64,000 nt of DNA from Adiantum capillus-veneris (taxonomy: Eukaryota > Streptophyta > Polypodiopsida > Polypodiales > Pteridaceae), in the NCBI GenBank assembly GCA_014529385.2, contig CM043971.1, forward strand, positions 93,340,840-93,404,839. Direction: 5' to 3'. Below the pieces are notes generated by a model. That model was not told the origin of the DNA. It saw nothing but the letters and a program-made list of their open reading frames with translations, and ran no database searches. The translations under genes and the position numbers were made by a program. Of this stretch, positions 51,326 to 63,662 are shown piece after piece (the first letter of the stretch is position 1; each line of letters starts with the position of its first letter).

Positions 51326-52439
51326 ATAACACGATGGCATTAAGAAGCATCTTATCCTCATCTTATCTCATAAAGAAGAAAATTTGTTTCCTTCCTTTCA
51401 ATAGCAAGCAAAATAGAACAATAAGAAAATTTCCACCATATGCTCGTAGATATCAATAGCTATTGGGTGTTTTTTTTGTCAATACATCCATAAACTATTC
51501 TATACAAACTTAGCCTGTTTTAAAATCAAAGATTCCTTCGTCTTGAGTGACAACTATCAAACGTTTTCTATTCTATCGATACATCCATAATAACCTAAAC
51601 AAAATTAGCCTAATGTAAAATTGAGGACTCCTTCACAAAGGATTGGCCAAGCCTCATATCAAATATAGCTACCAACTATATATTTGCTTACCAACTCAAA
51701 GATTGTGTATACAGTAAGGATGGGTTTAGAAGGGGTGGAGGTAGAGAGAGAGGCAGTTGCAAGGGTACTTGTTGGCATAGGCACATTGGGCAACCGATAC
51801 CAGGTGCAGATATTGCCTTGCCTTTGAACATATGTTGAAACCACCTTGACGACGTGGTAGCCTTTCATCAGGTGCAAACTACACTGCAAGCATGAAAGAT
51901 GTTGCAACAGTGCAGGCATGAAAGTTAACCAAGGAAAAACTAATGCTCTTTTGCCACTTCACATGCACACACACGTCCACCAAGGAAAAAGTATTATATC
52001 CCAAGGTAGCTGCTGCAAATGAACATGGTTTTGCAGTGGACATATGATCGCAGTCTTGTCTTAGCATCCAATGCGAGGAGCTCCTCCATCAAGTAGCTCT
52101 CTATCCTTGTCAAGGTGCTATTATAAAGTTAGCCATCTGGTAAAGCTTATGAAGTTACGTTGTTTGTGGGAGTAGGTGCATAGGGCATTCGAGGTGTGTA
52201 ATAGCTAGTTGGAAAGTGTTTGTAAGCAGGTTGGGCATGATGTGTGTAGCAAAGAGATTCACTACGCGTGGTGATAAAGTCTCCACTGGTAGTGATGGAC
52301 GTTTTCATCTGTATAGAGAGCTCAACGCGGATGCTCTCCCTATGGCTTGTTCCTACAATGATTGATAGTGTAATCGCACAACTTCAAAAGAGTTGCTTGC
52401 TTGCACATGGTGCGCGTGCACGCGCGCACACACACACAC

Positions 52440-52481
<42 letters not shown>

Positions 52482-52690
52482 CGGTATATCATGTCATCCA
52501 TTTCTAGGCTCTAACTATGTTGAGGAGGACAACATGGGCTTCTGATGGGAATGCTCGTGAACCTTTAATCATAGCAGCTACCACACAACAGCTCTCTGAG
52601 TCTTGATCCACTCACTCCTGCTGAGAGGCTGAATTTTGAAAAGAAGACAGAAGGGATGCTGGGAGGGAAAACTAGCCAATGCCAAAAGTG
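50026..52690. repeat. Duplicated segment beta, copy 2
   Basis: Collinear with 40,218-42,712. It has a local expansion absent from copy 1: a unit of about 90 bp (GATGTGCATTGTGTACCTTT ... AATAGATAAT) occurs three times at about 50,362, 50,450 and 50,538. It also has (CT)n plus (CA)n at 51,270-51,325 and (CA)n plus (GA)n at 52,424-52,478. Confidence 0.85.
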
Positions 52691-52710
52691 ACCGGAGTTA
52701 GCAAGTGGTT

Positions 52711-52848
<138 letters not shown>

Positions 52849-53025
52849 TATAGTCTAGCTGCACGGGACGTGTGACATGAAAGAGAGCGCCTCAGGATTC
52901 TGAGTCAGGAATGGCGAGGAAATGTGCATTGCGTAGGAGCTAGCATGAGCCTCTGCCTCACAGTCACAGCAAGGGGTTGGAGCCTGGAACAGTGCACACT
53001 GTGTAGGGGTCAGCATATTAAAGCA

Positions 53026-53029
<4 letters not shown>

Positions 53030-53097
<68 letters not shown>
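53030..53097. repeat. (CT)n microsatellite, about 68 bp
   Basis: Alternating CT ending CTAGGGG. Confidence 0.97.
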
Positions 53098-53104
53098 GGG
53101 GAGG

Positions 53105-53493
53105 GTGCCTGTTACGGCATAAGCCACACAATGCGGTCTTGCGGATGTCTGGGCAATGCGAATTAGGAGTCATGCGGATTTGGGGTAGTTCTTCATGGGA
53201 TTTCATGGGACAGGACTGGCTTTTTTCACCGTTCCCGATTTGCGCTGGAGCAGCGGGTGTATATTGGGGGCATACCAGTCTTTGTGGATATCTCTATCTC
53301 ATGTCATCAATATGTTTCTCTCTTGTAACTCTGTGTTCTATTACATATCAATGAAGAAGATGGTGTTCTGGTCCTATGTATTGTCTTCTATTTCTGCCTT
53401 CATGTGCTTTGATGTTGATATAATGTAAGGCAGTGTGAGGGTACTCATTCCCGCAATGCTTATTGCTCTATTGCGGGCAATAGACATTACATC
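53105..53493 (+). mobile_element. Putative 5' LTR of a truncated Ty3/gypsy-like element
   Basis: It runs from TGTTACGGCATAAGCC (about 53,110) to CATTACA (53,493), with a typical transcript-end region (CTTGTAACTCTGTG..ATCAATGAAGAAG) at 53,318-53,360. The downstream TCTGGCAATCACG is not a primer site I recognise. Its position before gag supports the call; the ends are tentative. Confidence 0.4.
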
Positions 53494-53549
53494 TGGCAAT
53501 CACGATGCACGATGGGCGACCTGTTGTGAACATGCATGCGCACTAGGTC

Positions 53550-55110
53550 ACAGGGTCCTCCTGACCCCGTGGTTCCAATTGTGGGGAGACGACGGAGGCT
53601 AGACGGTTCGGATGAATTCATTTTTTCTACACCGCAGGCTCAGGAACATGTGTTTCCATCGCCAATCCCGGTGTGTGTTTGGCGTATTCAACGTGCGTGG
53701 TGTACTCCACGTAGCTAGGCATGTCCTCCTACCGTGCGCTCACCCTCACCCACTCATGTTGCTCCACCACCATCTCCGGTAAGCAGTCCTGACCTCCTAG
53801 TGTTCGACAAATTTTTCCAGGAGGGGGTACAGTTGGGCAAGGGACTATGGCACAGCCAGTGGCGGGTGGTCAAATTAAGTATAACCGCTTTCGAGGTATT
53901 TCAAAGGAAGACCCTGATGCACATTTGCGACAATTTAATAAAGTTTATGGATTGAATCATCGTGGAGTGGTGATTCCTCTTTATCAACAATCAATGTTTG
54001 AATCTACACTTTCAGGGAAAGCTACCAAATGGATGTCAGAATACCCTAATGATCACTTTCAGACGTATGTCAAAGGGTCCAGAGCGTTCTTGTGACGATT
54101 TAGAACAGAAAAGATGGTCCCTCAACATTTGGAAAAGATTCGGACGCTACGCCAAAAGTCATTGCCAGTGGAGAATTATGCTGCAAAATTCCGGATGCTT
54201 TTGCGGCGAGTACCTCAGGCACAATGGCCAGCAACCGAGGTGTTGAATGATTGTTTTCTGCGATGACTCAATAAGGATCTCAGAACTACTATGGCAACAG
54301 TGGATAAGGTAGCCACTCCATTGGATAATGTAATTGCAAGGGCTGTTGTAGCAGGAGAAGCTTTAGAGGATACTGAATCCCCAAAGAAATCAAAGAAAAA
54401 GGAATCGCAAGAAATCTCATCGTAAGTCTCAAGGAAATGGCAGTGATAGTTTGGAGTCGGAGACTGCAAACTCAGATTCCTCAGACTCAGGCAGCAGCGG
54501 TTCGATGAAAGAATTGGAGGAAGCACCTCAAAGAAAATCCCAGCGTCAAGGGAAAGGTGTTCCATCCGGATCGTCAGAATCTTCTGTGGTGGCTAAAAGT
54601 CTGAACGAACTGTGGTGTACTCAGTGCCGGAATCCGGGACATGCCGCTCAAGAGTGTGCAATGAATCAAAAATGGTGTGCGATTTGCACAGCCAATACTC
54701 ATAATACAGTGGAACGTTATTACAATGGTCGGGGTTGTAGGAGTCTGGATTCTTCTACATGGCACCCACCACAGTCAGCGCAGGGACAAGCGCCTGCAGT
54801 GGCAATGGTTCATGCTCATACATCAAAGGCGCCCTTTCAAGCACAAGCAGGTGGACGGGGTCAAGGAGGGGGTCGCGGTCGAGGAAGAGGTGGCCGAGAT
54901 CCTAATCGGCCCAAGACCTGCCTTTTCTGTTTAGGGGATAGGCATTGGCGGTCCGAGTGTTCAGAAGCTATGGAATATGATCACAAGAAACGGGAACATG
55001 CTGCTGGAAAGCAGTCGAGTGTGGCTATGGTTCAGATTGAGGGGCTGGAGGAATCAGACCCGGTGGTTTCACTAATTACGCGTTCCGATAAAAATGTGGT
55101 TCCAACAGCT
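53550..55110 (+). pseudogene. gag remnant with three zinc knuckles, truncated at 55,111
   Basis: KYNRFRGISKEDPDAHLRQF and FESTLSGKATKWMSEYP (53,877-54,060) mark a retrotransposon gag capsid domain. TGA stops occur at 54,093 and 54,263, and the frame changes near 54,395. The frame 54,451-55,116 carries CTQCRNPGHAAQEC (54,617-54,660), a defective second knuckle CAICTANTHNTVER, a Gly/Arg-rich stretch (54,850-54,900), and CLFCLGDRHWRSEC (54,920-54,963). The frame ends exactly where the next element's LTR begins, so pol was lost or displaced by that insertion. Confidence 0.75.
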
Positions 55111-55697
55111 TGTTAACCCTCACGGCTCACGGACACCCCATCACCTACGACGGACGTGTATTATGTATTTGGTAGAGTCAGGTACCGGGCTTGTCGGACC
55201 AATAGGAAAAGGGTAAGAGTGATCGCCGATGAAAGGCGCACTCTAACTGGGACATTCAAGGGATTAGTTGGCTAAGCATGGGCGCCCAAGTGTGAATGGG
55301 GTGAGCTCATATAAAAGTCAACTAAACCTAAAATTCACTCATTCTCTCATTTGTGCAATAGAAGAGTGCTCTTGCTCCATCTCCATCTCCATCTTCTTCT
55401 TCTTCACCTCCTTGTGTGCGTGTGTATGTGTGAGAGAGGGAGAGAGGGAGAGTGTGTGTGCGATTGAGCATTACGAAGGCACGACGGCGGCGAAGCGGTT
55501 GAGCACGGCACGACTGCAGCTTCTTCTTCATCGCGGCGAGGAATCCACCACGAAGGCGAGCGTAGAGCGGTGAGTGACACACCCTTTGCTCTCTTGAGCT
55601 TGCTAGTTTAGGCTTGTTGTGTGCTTGGAGCCATTTGTGGCTCGCACACGGTGTATCGGCAAGTCCTTTGCTTCGACAGTGCGGCAAGGAGCGGACA
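55111..55697 (+). repeat. 5' LTR of the large Ty3/gypsy element (about 587 bp; start inferred)
   Basis: The 3' edge (GCGGACA, 55,697) is firm because the primer site follows. The start TGTTAACCC at 55,111 is chosen because it opens with TG and coincides with the end of the older gag. The 3' LTR is not in the window, so this cannot be confirmed here. Confidence 0.6.
55309..55318 (+). promoter_or_regulatory. LTR TATA box
   Basis: CATATAAAAG in the LTR, about 380 bp before the primer site; a plausible start for the element's transcript. Confidence 0.55.
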
Positions 55698-55701
55698 TTT
55701 T

Positions 55702-55719
55702 TGGCGCCGCTGCCGGGGA
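55702..55719 (+). promoter_or_regulatory. Primer-binding site, tRNA-Asp type
   Basis: TGGCGCCGCTGCCGGGGA differs at one position from the complement of the plant tRNA-Asp 3' end. It lies four bases after the LTR. Confidence 0.88.
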
Positions 55720-56663
55720 AATGCCCTACACTAAGCTCGGTTAAGCACTTTACGCTTTCTTGTGATGCAATTTCAATTGAAGGATTTGTGAAGAAGGAAG
55801 GTGTGGTTGTGTGGAGAAGATTTTTGTTACACTGTTCTGTCTTTTTTGTTTTCTGCAAAGAAGGAGTTACAATTTTTTTGCAATGTACTGTTAGAATTAA
55901 GGTATTAGCTATGGAATGTTAGTTCTGCAAGGTTCAATGTTAGTTCTGTAAGGTTATTTTTGTAGATCTGTTAGCTACTGTAGTACTCTGTAAACAGTGT
56001 TAGAGTGTGTGTGGCAGTATCTCTATTAGCTGCAAGCAGATAAGTGAAGTGTAGGTTAAGTGTGTGTGCGCGCGTGGGCGGCGCGGCCGCGGCGACCAAA
56101 AAAAAAAATCAAAAAATATTTTTAAAAAAAAACCAAAAATATTTAAGCGTGAGTGATTGGGGGGCTACACTAAAATTTTGATCGGGATGGGGATCATTTC
56201 CCCAAGCCCAAGCCCAAGCCCAAGCCCCAATCCTCAGTCTTATGATATATACTAGACTCACTCTTATATATATACCCTACCCCCTCAAGAGGGAATGAGA
56301 GCATGTGGGGCAAGTCCTCCACTCTCCTCCCTTCTCTTCCCACTTGCACCCTTAGACTTTCTAATTTGGGCCTAGTTTCCTACTAAAAATTGACGGTTTT
56401 AGGGATTCTGAGGGCATAAAGTGACCAAACGGAGGGTTGTAAAGCACGGCACGTCCCTCTAACCGAGACGCTCATTTTGAGCTATCATACGTTCTATTCT
56501 ATAGCTGGGTCAGAAAAAAAGGACCAAAAAATCAAAAAATAAAAAAAAATTTAAGAAAAGACTTGGGTTGCAAAACACCCAAAAATACTAGGTGAGCAGC
56601 CTTCACGGGCACTCACTGACACTTCTAGGGGATCCAAGTCATATGAACCTACGCTCTGGATGA
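55720..56663 (+). other. Untranslated leader of the Ty3/gypsy element
   Basis: It contains A-rich stretches (56,098-56,145; 56,510-56,560) and a short AAGCCC tandem at 56,203-56,228. No coding signal. Confidence 0.6.
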
Positions 56664-58721
56664 GTGTTAGAGCACAAGCATATTGGTAGTGCCTCCATTT
56701 ACGCGGGCACCCATTATTCCTCCACCCTAGGTTCTGGACCTTCAGCCGGGACTCAAGGTAGCGCGACCCAAGATCCTCATATCGCTTCTAGTGATTCTTC
56801 CTCTGACTACGAAGTCATGGAGGGGTATCCTACACCAAACCCTGATAGTTCAAGTCAAGACATGCATGCCATGGGCCCACGGCTCGGGTCCAACGTGTTT
56901 AGCCGCTTAAAAGAGACCCTTAGTAGAGCTACTCGCTCCGAACATGCGGTTAATGAAATAAATGAAGGGAGTGGGGAAGTAAATTCGTCATTCATGCCTA
57001 AAATAGACCCTATGCTTCTTGAGAGTGTGCATGTGAATGCTCCATCCACTGCACCTCTTGATCCTTTAGGACTATCTCCCTCTGAGGTTTTACTACCCGA
57101 TGGTAGGAGTCTTGCCGAAGTACAAGAGATCGAACGCTATATGCAAGCAACAAGGGAGAGGGAAATTGAGAACCTACGAAGGCTAGAACAAAGTCGAGCC
57201 CTGAAAGCAAAGGCTCCTATCACAACAATCATTCCAGCCGAGCAACCGAGTGCTCCCAAGGTAGCAGTCACGGAGGGGCAAGCAATGGGGAGCAATAATG
57301 CTTCCACTTCGAGGGAAACCTCTAGCACGCCAGGCCTAGATGGGATATTCCTAAACGAAAATTGGGAGTATGACCTACAAGCGGAAGCTTTAACTGATCG
57401 GTACACAGGACATACCTATCATGTGGGTTGGTTAGATGTTCTACAATCCACATCGGGTGCTACTAGCATAGATGAGCAACAACAGAAAGTCTGTGATGTC
57501 CTCCATAGGATTGTCGAGTTAGAAAGACAGAACACAGGGATCAACATGCCTTCAACAGGCCTAATGAGATTCTTGGATACGGGAAAGGCCAACCAACCAA
57601 CCCTATCACAAATGGAGACTCCCTTAGTGAGCCCCATTGATCCTCCATATGTTGTTTCGCCAAGAGCCTCAGTACAATCTGAGCCCACAAGTGGCAGCTT
57701 TACCTTCCCAGATCTAGCTCATCTTTCTCTTAATGACACTACGGCTACCATGCATATCCCAGTGGTGAGCATGACAAGAAGTACACCATGGAGTTCATTT
57801 GTTAACACTGCGCCGATGCCTAGTAGCACAGCGCCCCCAACTATACCTACATGTATGTATCAATCATGTGCACCTGTCGTACCTCAACCTCATGTAGCTC
57901 CTACACCTCCGATTATTCCAAGAGCTTACAATCCACAATGGAATTATCCAAGCTCTTATACAAGTGGAGCCATGCCATTTAATAATAACATGCCATATCA
58001 GGCACCCCCTATGCCTAGGGCCACGCCTGTAAACTTTGGACCACCATCTGGTACACCACCATACGAAATATGAGACCCAAGAGCCGCGCGTATGCCAAGG
58101 CCAAGGCCAACTCCCATCTCACATGTGGTTCCAGGAGCACATACACCCATTATACCTGCTCAAATAGGAGATTTGGCAGCATTTTCTCAAACTATCGGTC
58201 GCTCTATTGCGGAAAACATGCGTAGTGCACCTGATAGAGAGCCTAGGAGCAAGGCAGTTCAAGTAGCTAAGCTCACACACAAATTCAGTGGAGACGGAGA
58301 TGCTAGAAAGCATATGGAAGTCTTTGAACATGTGTGTGATTCCTTGGAAGAGCACAATGAGCTACATAAGTGTAAGGCTTTGAGTTTGACCCTAAGCGGG
58401 AAGACTGGAGATTGGTATAGAACCTTAAGAGTAGAAGAGAAAACAATCTACTCTACTCTTAGGAGACTATTCTTAAAAGAATACATACGAGAGGGAGTAC
58501 TTTGGGGTGTAGCCTCTCAGCTCCAGAAAGCCCAATGAGAAGAAGGTGAATCCGTGAGAGACTTCATAATTAGTCGCCTAAAGAATTTGAATTCTCGATG
58601 CAATCCAAACGAGTGATTCAACAACAACCAATTGCTCGATAGATTCATTAGGGGACTATGACATGAAAGTATCTATAATGGCCTATTCATTAGAGGTATC
58701 ACTACTTGGGAAGCAGTCACC
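56664..58721 (+). pseudogene. gag of the large Ty3/gypsy element
   Basis: One frame (start codon unclear; the first ATG is at about 56,817) spans a long Ser/Thr/Pro-rich N-terminal region, a helical stretch (EIERYMQATREREIENLRR), a Pro-rich segment near 57,900-58,060, and the capsid domain HKFSGDGDARKHMEVFEHVC to NAIQLEDNL. The capsid text is interrupted only by TGA codons at 58,071, 58,536, 58,614 and 58,659, all in the same frame. Downstream text continues directly into the knuckle region. Confidence 0.85.
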
Positions 58722-60524
58722 ATGAATGCAATCCAATTGGAGGATAATTTAATGATTGCAGGAGAAAGAGTGTCCGCCGAGCCGAAGTCTAGTAGCTCGC
58801 AAGCGTCAGGGCATGAGCCAATGAAGATAAAGCCAATCGTGAAAGAGCAAACGATATCTGAGATGACTTTGGCAGATCTCACCAAGGCCATCCAAGAAAG
58901 CCTTAGGGGTAATCATGCTCCACAAAACACTCATATGTATCCAAGAAGGGAGCAACAATGGTGCTCAATTTGCTTGGGCCCACATACTACGAGTGAATGC
59001 CCTACTTTCAGAGTAAAGTTTAACGAGACTTGTAACGCGTGTGGTAGGTATGGCCATCAAGTGAAGGATTGCCTAATGCTTAAACGCATCATGGAAAATA
59101 GACCGCCTATAGCTTGGGCAAACTCACCTCGAGTTCCTGCATTGATGCCTACCCCACCCATGGAGCAACAGTTGCCATTACAGCACATGGTCCCTAGAAC
59201 CCAAAATGTGGTCCAAACCACACCGTTGCCACCTCCAGTGCTAGGACCGCAACCCCCTCATCCAAGAGTTACACCTATGAACCAAATAGGTTGCGAGTCA
59301 TCTAGTACTTATGTAGATTGCGAAGAGGACATAGACTCTAGTATCACCTATGGAGTCGACATGCTTGAGGAGTGTCCCATGTACTATATGGAAGACCATT
59401 GGGGACAAATCAAACCGGTATATCAAGCTATTGAGCTAGCAGCAAGAGGCCAAAACATTAATAGTTTTACCAGGAGACCACCTCTTCAGTGCTACGAATG
59501 TGGTGGACCACATCAAGTAGTTGAGTGCCCCATTAGAATGCAAAAGAATGCCGCACTAATGCAAACAAGTCAAGGGAGTGCATTGGCAATGCCAATACTC
59601 ACTTGTAATCATTGTGGCATAGATCATTTGATCGCACAGTGTCCTAACAATCCAAACGCACCGAAAATCACACCATTGAACATAATAGAGATTGTTGATG
59701 GGACACCACCAACTATAAACATAGCACCAGTGAATGCACTCACACGGTCGATGCTCCAAAAGCAAAATTACATCCTCGAAGAGAGAGATGCTGCATCCAT
59801 TGGCCGAGCGAGAAAGAAGAAAACACGAAGAAAGAAATCCCTTAATGCTTCTAGCTCAAAACCTAGTTCAAAGACTAACATAGGGACAGGAGAGGATCCC
59901 ATGTATATGAATGACCCTGAGGATGACTCAGATTCGATAGAGACCACGGAGACCAAAACTGTTACTACAAAGGAAAAAGCCAGTGAGGAGGATCACGAGA
60001 GGGAATTACGACGAACACCAAAAGAGTATTCAAAGTTAAACCACCCAGTTGCGAACCCCCAAGATAAGCCACGAGAGATAAAAAATGAGGATTGCAAGAG
60101 AAAGATTGGAACCTATCCAAACCCAACAGTGGAAATTGAACGAGTCCAACAACTGAGGGGTTTGGTGGAAGAAACTCAACGAACATTAGAACCTGAACCC
60201 AAACATATCCAGATGTCGGACACAGTGTTTCCCACACAAGTTCAACCTCACAAGAACTACAGGCCATTAGCTATACCCAGTATCATTCGGGAAGAGAGCG
60301 AGGGTAGGACATCTGAAAGTGGACACACACCTTTCCTACTAGAGAGAATGTTTGGTGAGGGAATGCCCGACCCCCTTGAGGAAGTGGAGATTCCATCTTC
60401 ACCATTCTCTTGTCAGGGTCCTACGTCCCACAAGATGCCATTAAATGTTGCCAAATTGATGGATTTCATGTCTTCAGAAGTTAGAACCACCATCATGTCC
60501 AAACTGTATAAAGACCCGAGCTAG
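58722..60524 (+). pseudogene. gag C-terminal region with four zinc knuckles
   Basis: A 600-codon open frame continues gag. It contains CSICLGPHTTSEC, CNACGRYGHQVKDC, CYECGGPHQVVEC and CNHCGIDHLIAQC at about 58,960, 59,030, 59,490 and 59,605. The second has the standard C-x2-C-x4-H-x4-C spacing; the other three are C-x2-C-x3-H-x4-C. A Lys/Arg-rich patch (RARKKKTRRKK, about 59,805) follows. Four knuckles is more than the one or two usual in plant gag. The frame ends at TAG 60,522, where reading shifts to the next frame. Confidence 0.85.
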
Positions 60525-61843
60525 TCTCAGCTCTTCGAGCCTTCCTCAATGGAGAATTACAGGCCGGATTACCACAGTTTGCACATATGAACAAACCTGA
60601 CTCGGTAATGAATGATGAGGAACATTTAGCACCACCATCTGACCTAGCGGGACATGAATCTGTAATTGAAGTACCCGTTAACAAGTTGAGGTAATACTTT
60701 GAAGGTGATGAATCTAATGCTACTCTACCAATCACTACTAAAGGATTAACTGTAAAGGGGGTCCTTGACGGTGGTGCGGGAGTCAGCATGGTGACAAAGA
60801 GTTGTTGGGAGTCTATGGGGCGACCTCACCTTGAAGCCACAAGCGTAGTGGTAAAAATGGCTAATGGATCTATTGTTACGCCTATTGGAATGCTAAAGGA
60901 TCTCATAATCAAGGTCTTGGGACACAAGGTAAGGCAGACTTTCATTGTTATGGATTTTTCCAAGCATCCTATGTCATTTGAGATGATCTTAGGGCGTCCA
61001 CTCATGAGGGAAGCAAAAATGGTGCATGACTGGTCCAAAAACCACGTCTACTTACAGTTCCAAGACTTTGTCATTCGAGTTGATCTTTTAAGTGGTCGAA
61101 CACATCCTCTAGGCAATAAATTCATCATTGATAATCGATCAGACACAACAATTCACTCAGCTCCATTACAGTATTGTTACACGTGTAACGAAGACACGAA
61201 TATTGGGGAGAACTCTCCTTATATGGATATCCTACCCGGAATGGCTGAGTCAGACAATGTCGATTGGGTGCACCTAGCAGCAACTATAGATACATGGGGA
61301 GCTGGAGGAACAACCTGGGTAACACCAGATGGGGAAGAGATACCACACATTGCACCAGTAAACATGTTAGGTGTAGCGCATGTAACATCCGATGATAAGA
61401 AAGAGGCATACCTACCTGAGAGTGAAACTGATGATTCCTCAAAGGCTTCAGGACAATACACATCGGAAACGGAATCTCAGGAAGAAATGGATTCAGAACC
61501 TGAGGAAACATCGAGTGAACCAAGTATAGAAACTGAACACTCAAGGCCTAGTACGACTGTCTATGGTAATTTATATGAGAGTGAAGAAGATACAAGCGAA
61601 GACCTATCAGGCGAGTCGAGTTCAAACATTTACCAAAATCAAAACCTTAACAAGAAACAAAGGTCATATAAGAGACGACGATATCGAACAAATGTGAGAG
61701 CTAGGATAAACAAGGAAAGATCTACTGCAGAATGGCTTAGCTATCTAGGGGCATGTGATGCTCATCGAAAGCTAGTAGACAATTGGGGTGAACATCTCCA
61801 GAGTGTCATGTGGTGCAGCCCATGACCCATTGACCTCGCTCAA
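60525..61843 (+). pseudogene. Aspartic protease region
   Basis: After the shift, the frame reads VSALRAFLNGELQAG, stops at TAA 60,692, then GVLDGGAGVSM (60,758-60,790), the protease site with D-G-G, and EMILGRPLM (about 60,980-61,006). A long acidic, Ser/Glu-rich linker follows (61,400-61,640). TGA at 61,823 is in the same frame as the downstream RT. Confidence 0.85.
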
Positions 61844-63130
61844 TTGGAGGTTACAAAGCCGAAATTGAGTCGAACTATAAGAAGACGTCAAAACCGAGAG
61901 TTAGCACAACAACAAAAGGAGGCAGAACTAAAAGAAAGGTCTCCGTCAGGACAAGAGCCTGCTGACTTACATACGGCTCCTGAACATTTTAAATCTTATA
62001 CCACGGGGGAGCGAAAGGTTGTGTATGCCAAAGCCCAACGAATACCTACCAATGGAAGCAGTGGAGTCTATGATGGTCCAACGGTAGTTAAAGAGATAGA
62101 ATTAGCAGAACCAGGTGAGGAGTCTAAACCAGTCTTTATTGCTCAAGACCTTACCGAAACTGAAGAGGCTGTACTTAAGGAGCTCCTCAAGGAATACAAG
62201 GATATCTTTGCTTGGACATATCATGACATGAAGGGCGTTCCACCTTCTGTGGTGCAACATACAATTCCCATGATCAACATTGCTAAACCCGTCCAGCAAC
62301 GACCCTATCCAATGAATCCTAAGTACGCCAAAATTGTACAAGAGGATATTGAAAAACTTATCCAATGTGGATTCATATACCCTATTGAGCACTCAGAATG
62401 GGTTTCTCCAATAGTCATTGTGCCAAAAAAGAATGGGAAACTAAGAGTGTGCGTGGACCTCAAGAAAGTTAATGAAGCTACTAGGAGAGATCATTATCCC
62501 TTGCCATATTCAGAACATGTGCTTGAGAGAGTTGCGGGCAAGGAAGCTTATAGCTTTTTAGATGGGTACTCTGGTTACAATCAAATCACAATTGCATTAG
62601 AGGACCAAGCTAAAACTACTTTTATCACAGAGTTTGGAGTGTTTGCATTTTGTTATGGCTTTTGGCTTAACAAATGCCCCTGCTACATTCCAACGATTAA
62701 TAAACACTGCGTTTAAAGAATTTCTAAGGGAGTTTTGTGAAGTTTTCCTAGACGACCTTTGTGTTTATTCTTCTTGGGAGAAGCATTTGTTATATCTACG
62801 AAAAATATTTGAAAGGTGCAGATTTTATCGCATCTCATTGAACCCTTTCAAATGCCAATTTTGGGTTAAGCATGGAGTCATTCTAGGGCATATAGTGTCC
62901 AAGAACGGGATATCCACAGATGAGAGTAAGATTAAAGCCATTGCCGATTTGCCACCACCTAGTAACTATAAAGGAGTTCAAAGATTTATGGGCCATGTTG
63001 GTTATTATCGAAGGTTTATTTTAAACTTTGCCGAGATAGCGCGTCCATTGTACAAGCTTCTTATCAAGTTTCACTGGACGGAAGAATTTCATCAATCTTA
63101 TGAGTTATTAAAGAAGGCCCTAACAAGTGC
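61844..63130 (+). pseudogene. Reverse transcriptase
   Basis: EYKDIFAWTYHDMKG, VQQRPYPMNPKYA, SEWVSPIVIVPKKNGK, LRVCVDLKKVNEATRRDHYP and FLDGYSGYNQI appear in the usual order. A one-base shift near 62,650 separates these from MAFGLTNAPATFQRL and VFLDDLCVY (62,742-62,765), the catalytic Asp pair with Phe where Tyr is common. VGYYRRFILNFAEIARPLY is the thumb. All motifs are present, in two frames. Confidence 0.92.
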
Positions 63131-63662
63131 TCCAATCCTGCGAACACCTGATTGGAATGTACCTTTTCATGTGCATATTGATGCATCAAATTTTGCTATT
63201 GGGTGTGTTCTAACTCAACCAGGAGAACATAAATTGGACTACCCTATTAGCTTTGCAAGTCGCCAATTAAATGATGCCGAGATGAACTACACTACTACAG
63301 AGCGCGAAGGTCTAGCTATGATTTACGCAGTAAATAAATTTCGCTATTACCTTCTTGCTACCAAGTTTGTGTTTTATGTTGATCATCAAGCATTGCTATA
63401 TTTGGTAAACAAGCCGTGTTCCACAGGTTGAATTACACGATGGTTGTTAATTCTTCTTGAGTTTGACTTCACCGTTGTTGTGAGGCCTGGGAGGAAACAT
63501 GTCATGGTGGATCATTTATCTCGTATCCCTAATGGCGAAGCTCCTACGGGGGTTGATGATGAATTGCCTGATACTCCTTTGTTCATTGTTGAGACAATGC
63601 CTGAATGGAGTGAAAAGATTGTTAACTTCTTAGTTAATGGTTTTCCACCCAAAGAGCTGTGA
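63131..63662 (+). pseudogene. RNase H
   Basis: HVHIDASNFAIGCVLTQ, NYTTTEREGLAMIYAV, VDHQALLYLVN and HVMVDHLSRIPNG are the conserved blocks with the Asp, Glu and Asp positions. TGA at 63,429 and 63,660 interrupt the same frame. Confidence 0.9.

Noticed and set aside
60500-60540. Programmed frameshift between gag and protease in the large element
   Set aside because: No slippery heptamer is visible at the junction; a simple indel in a decayed copy is sufficient.
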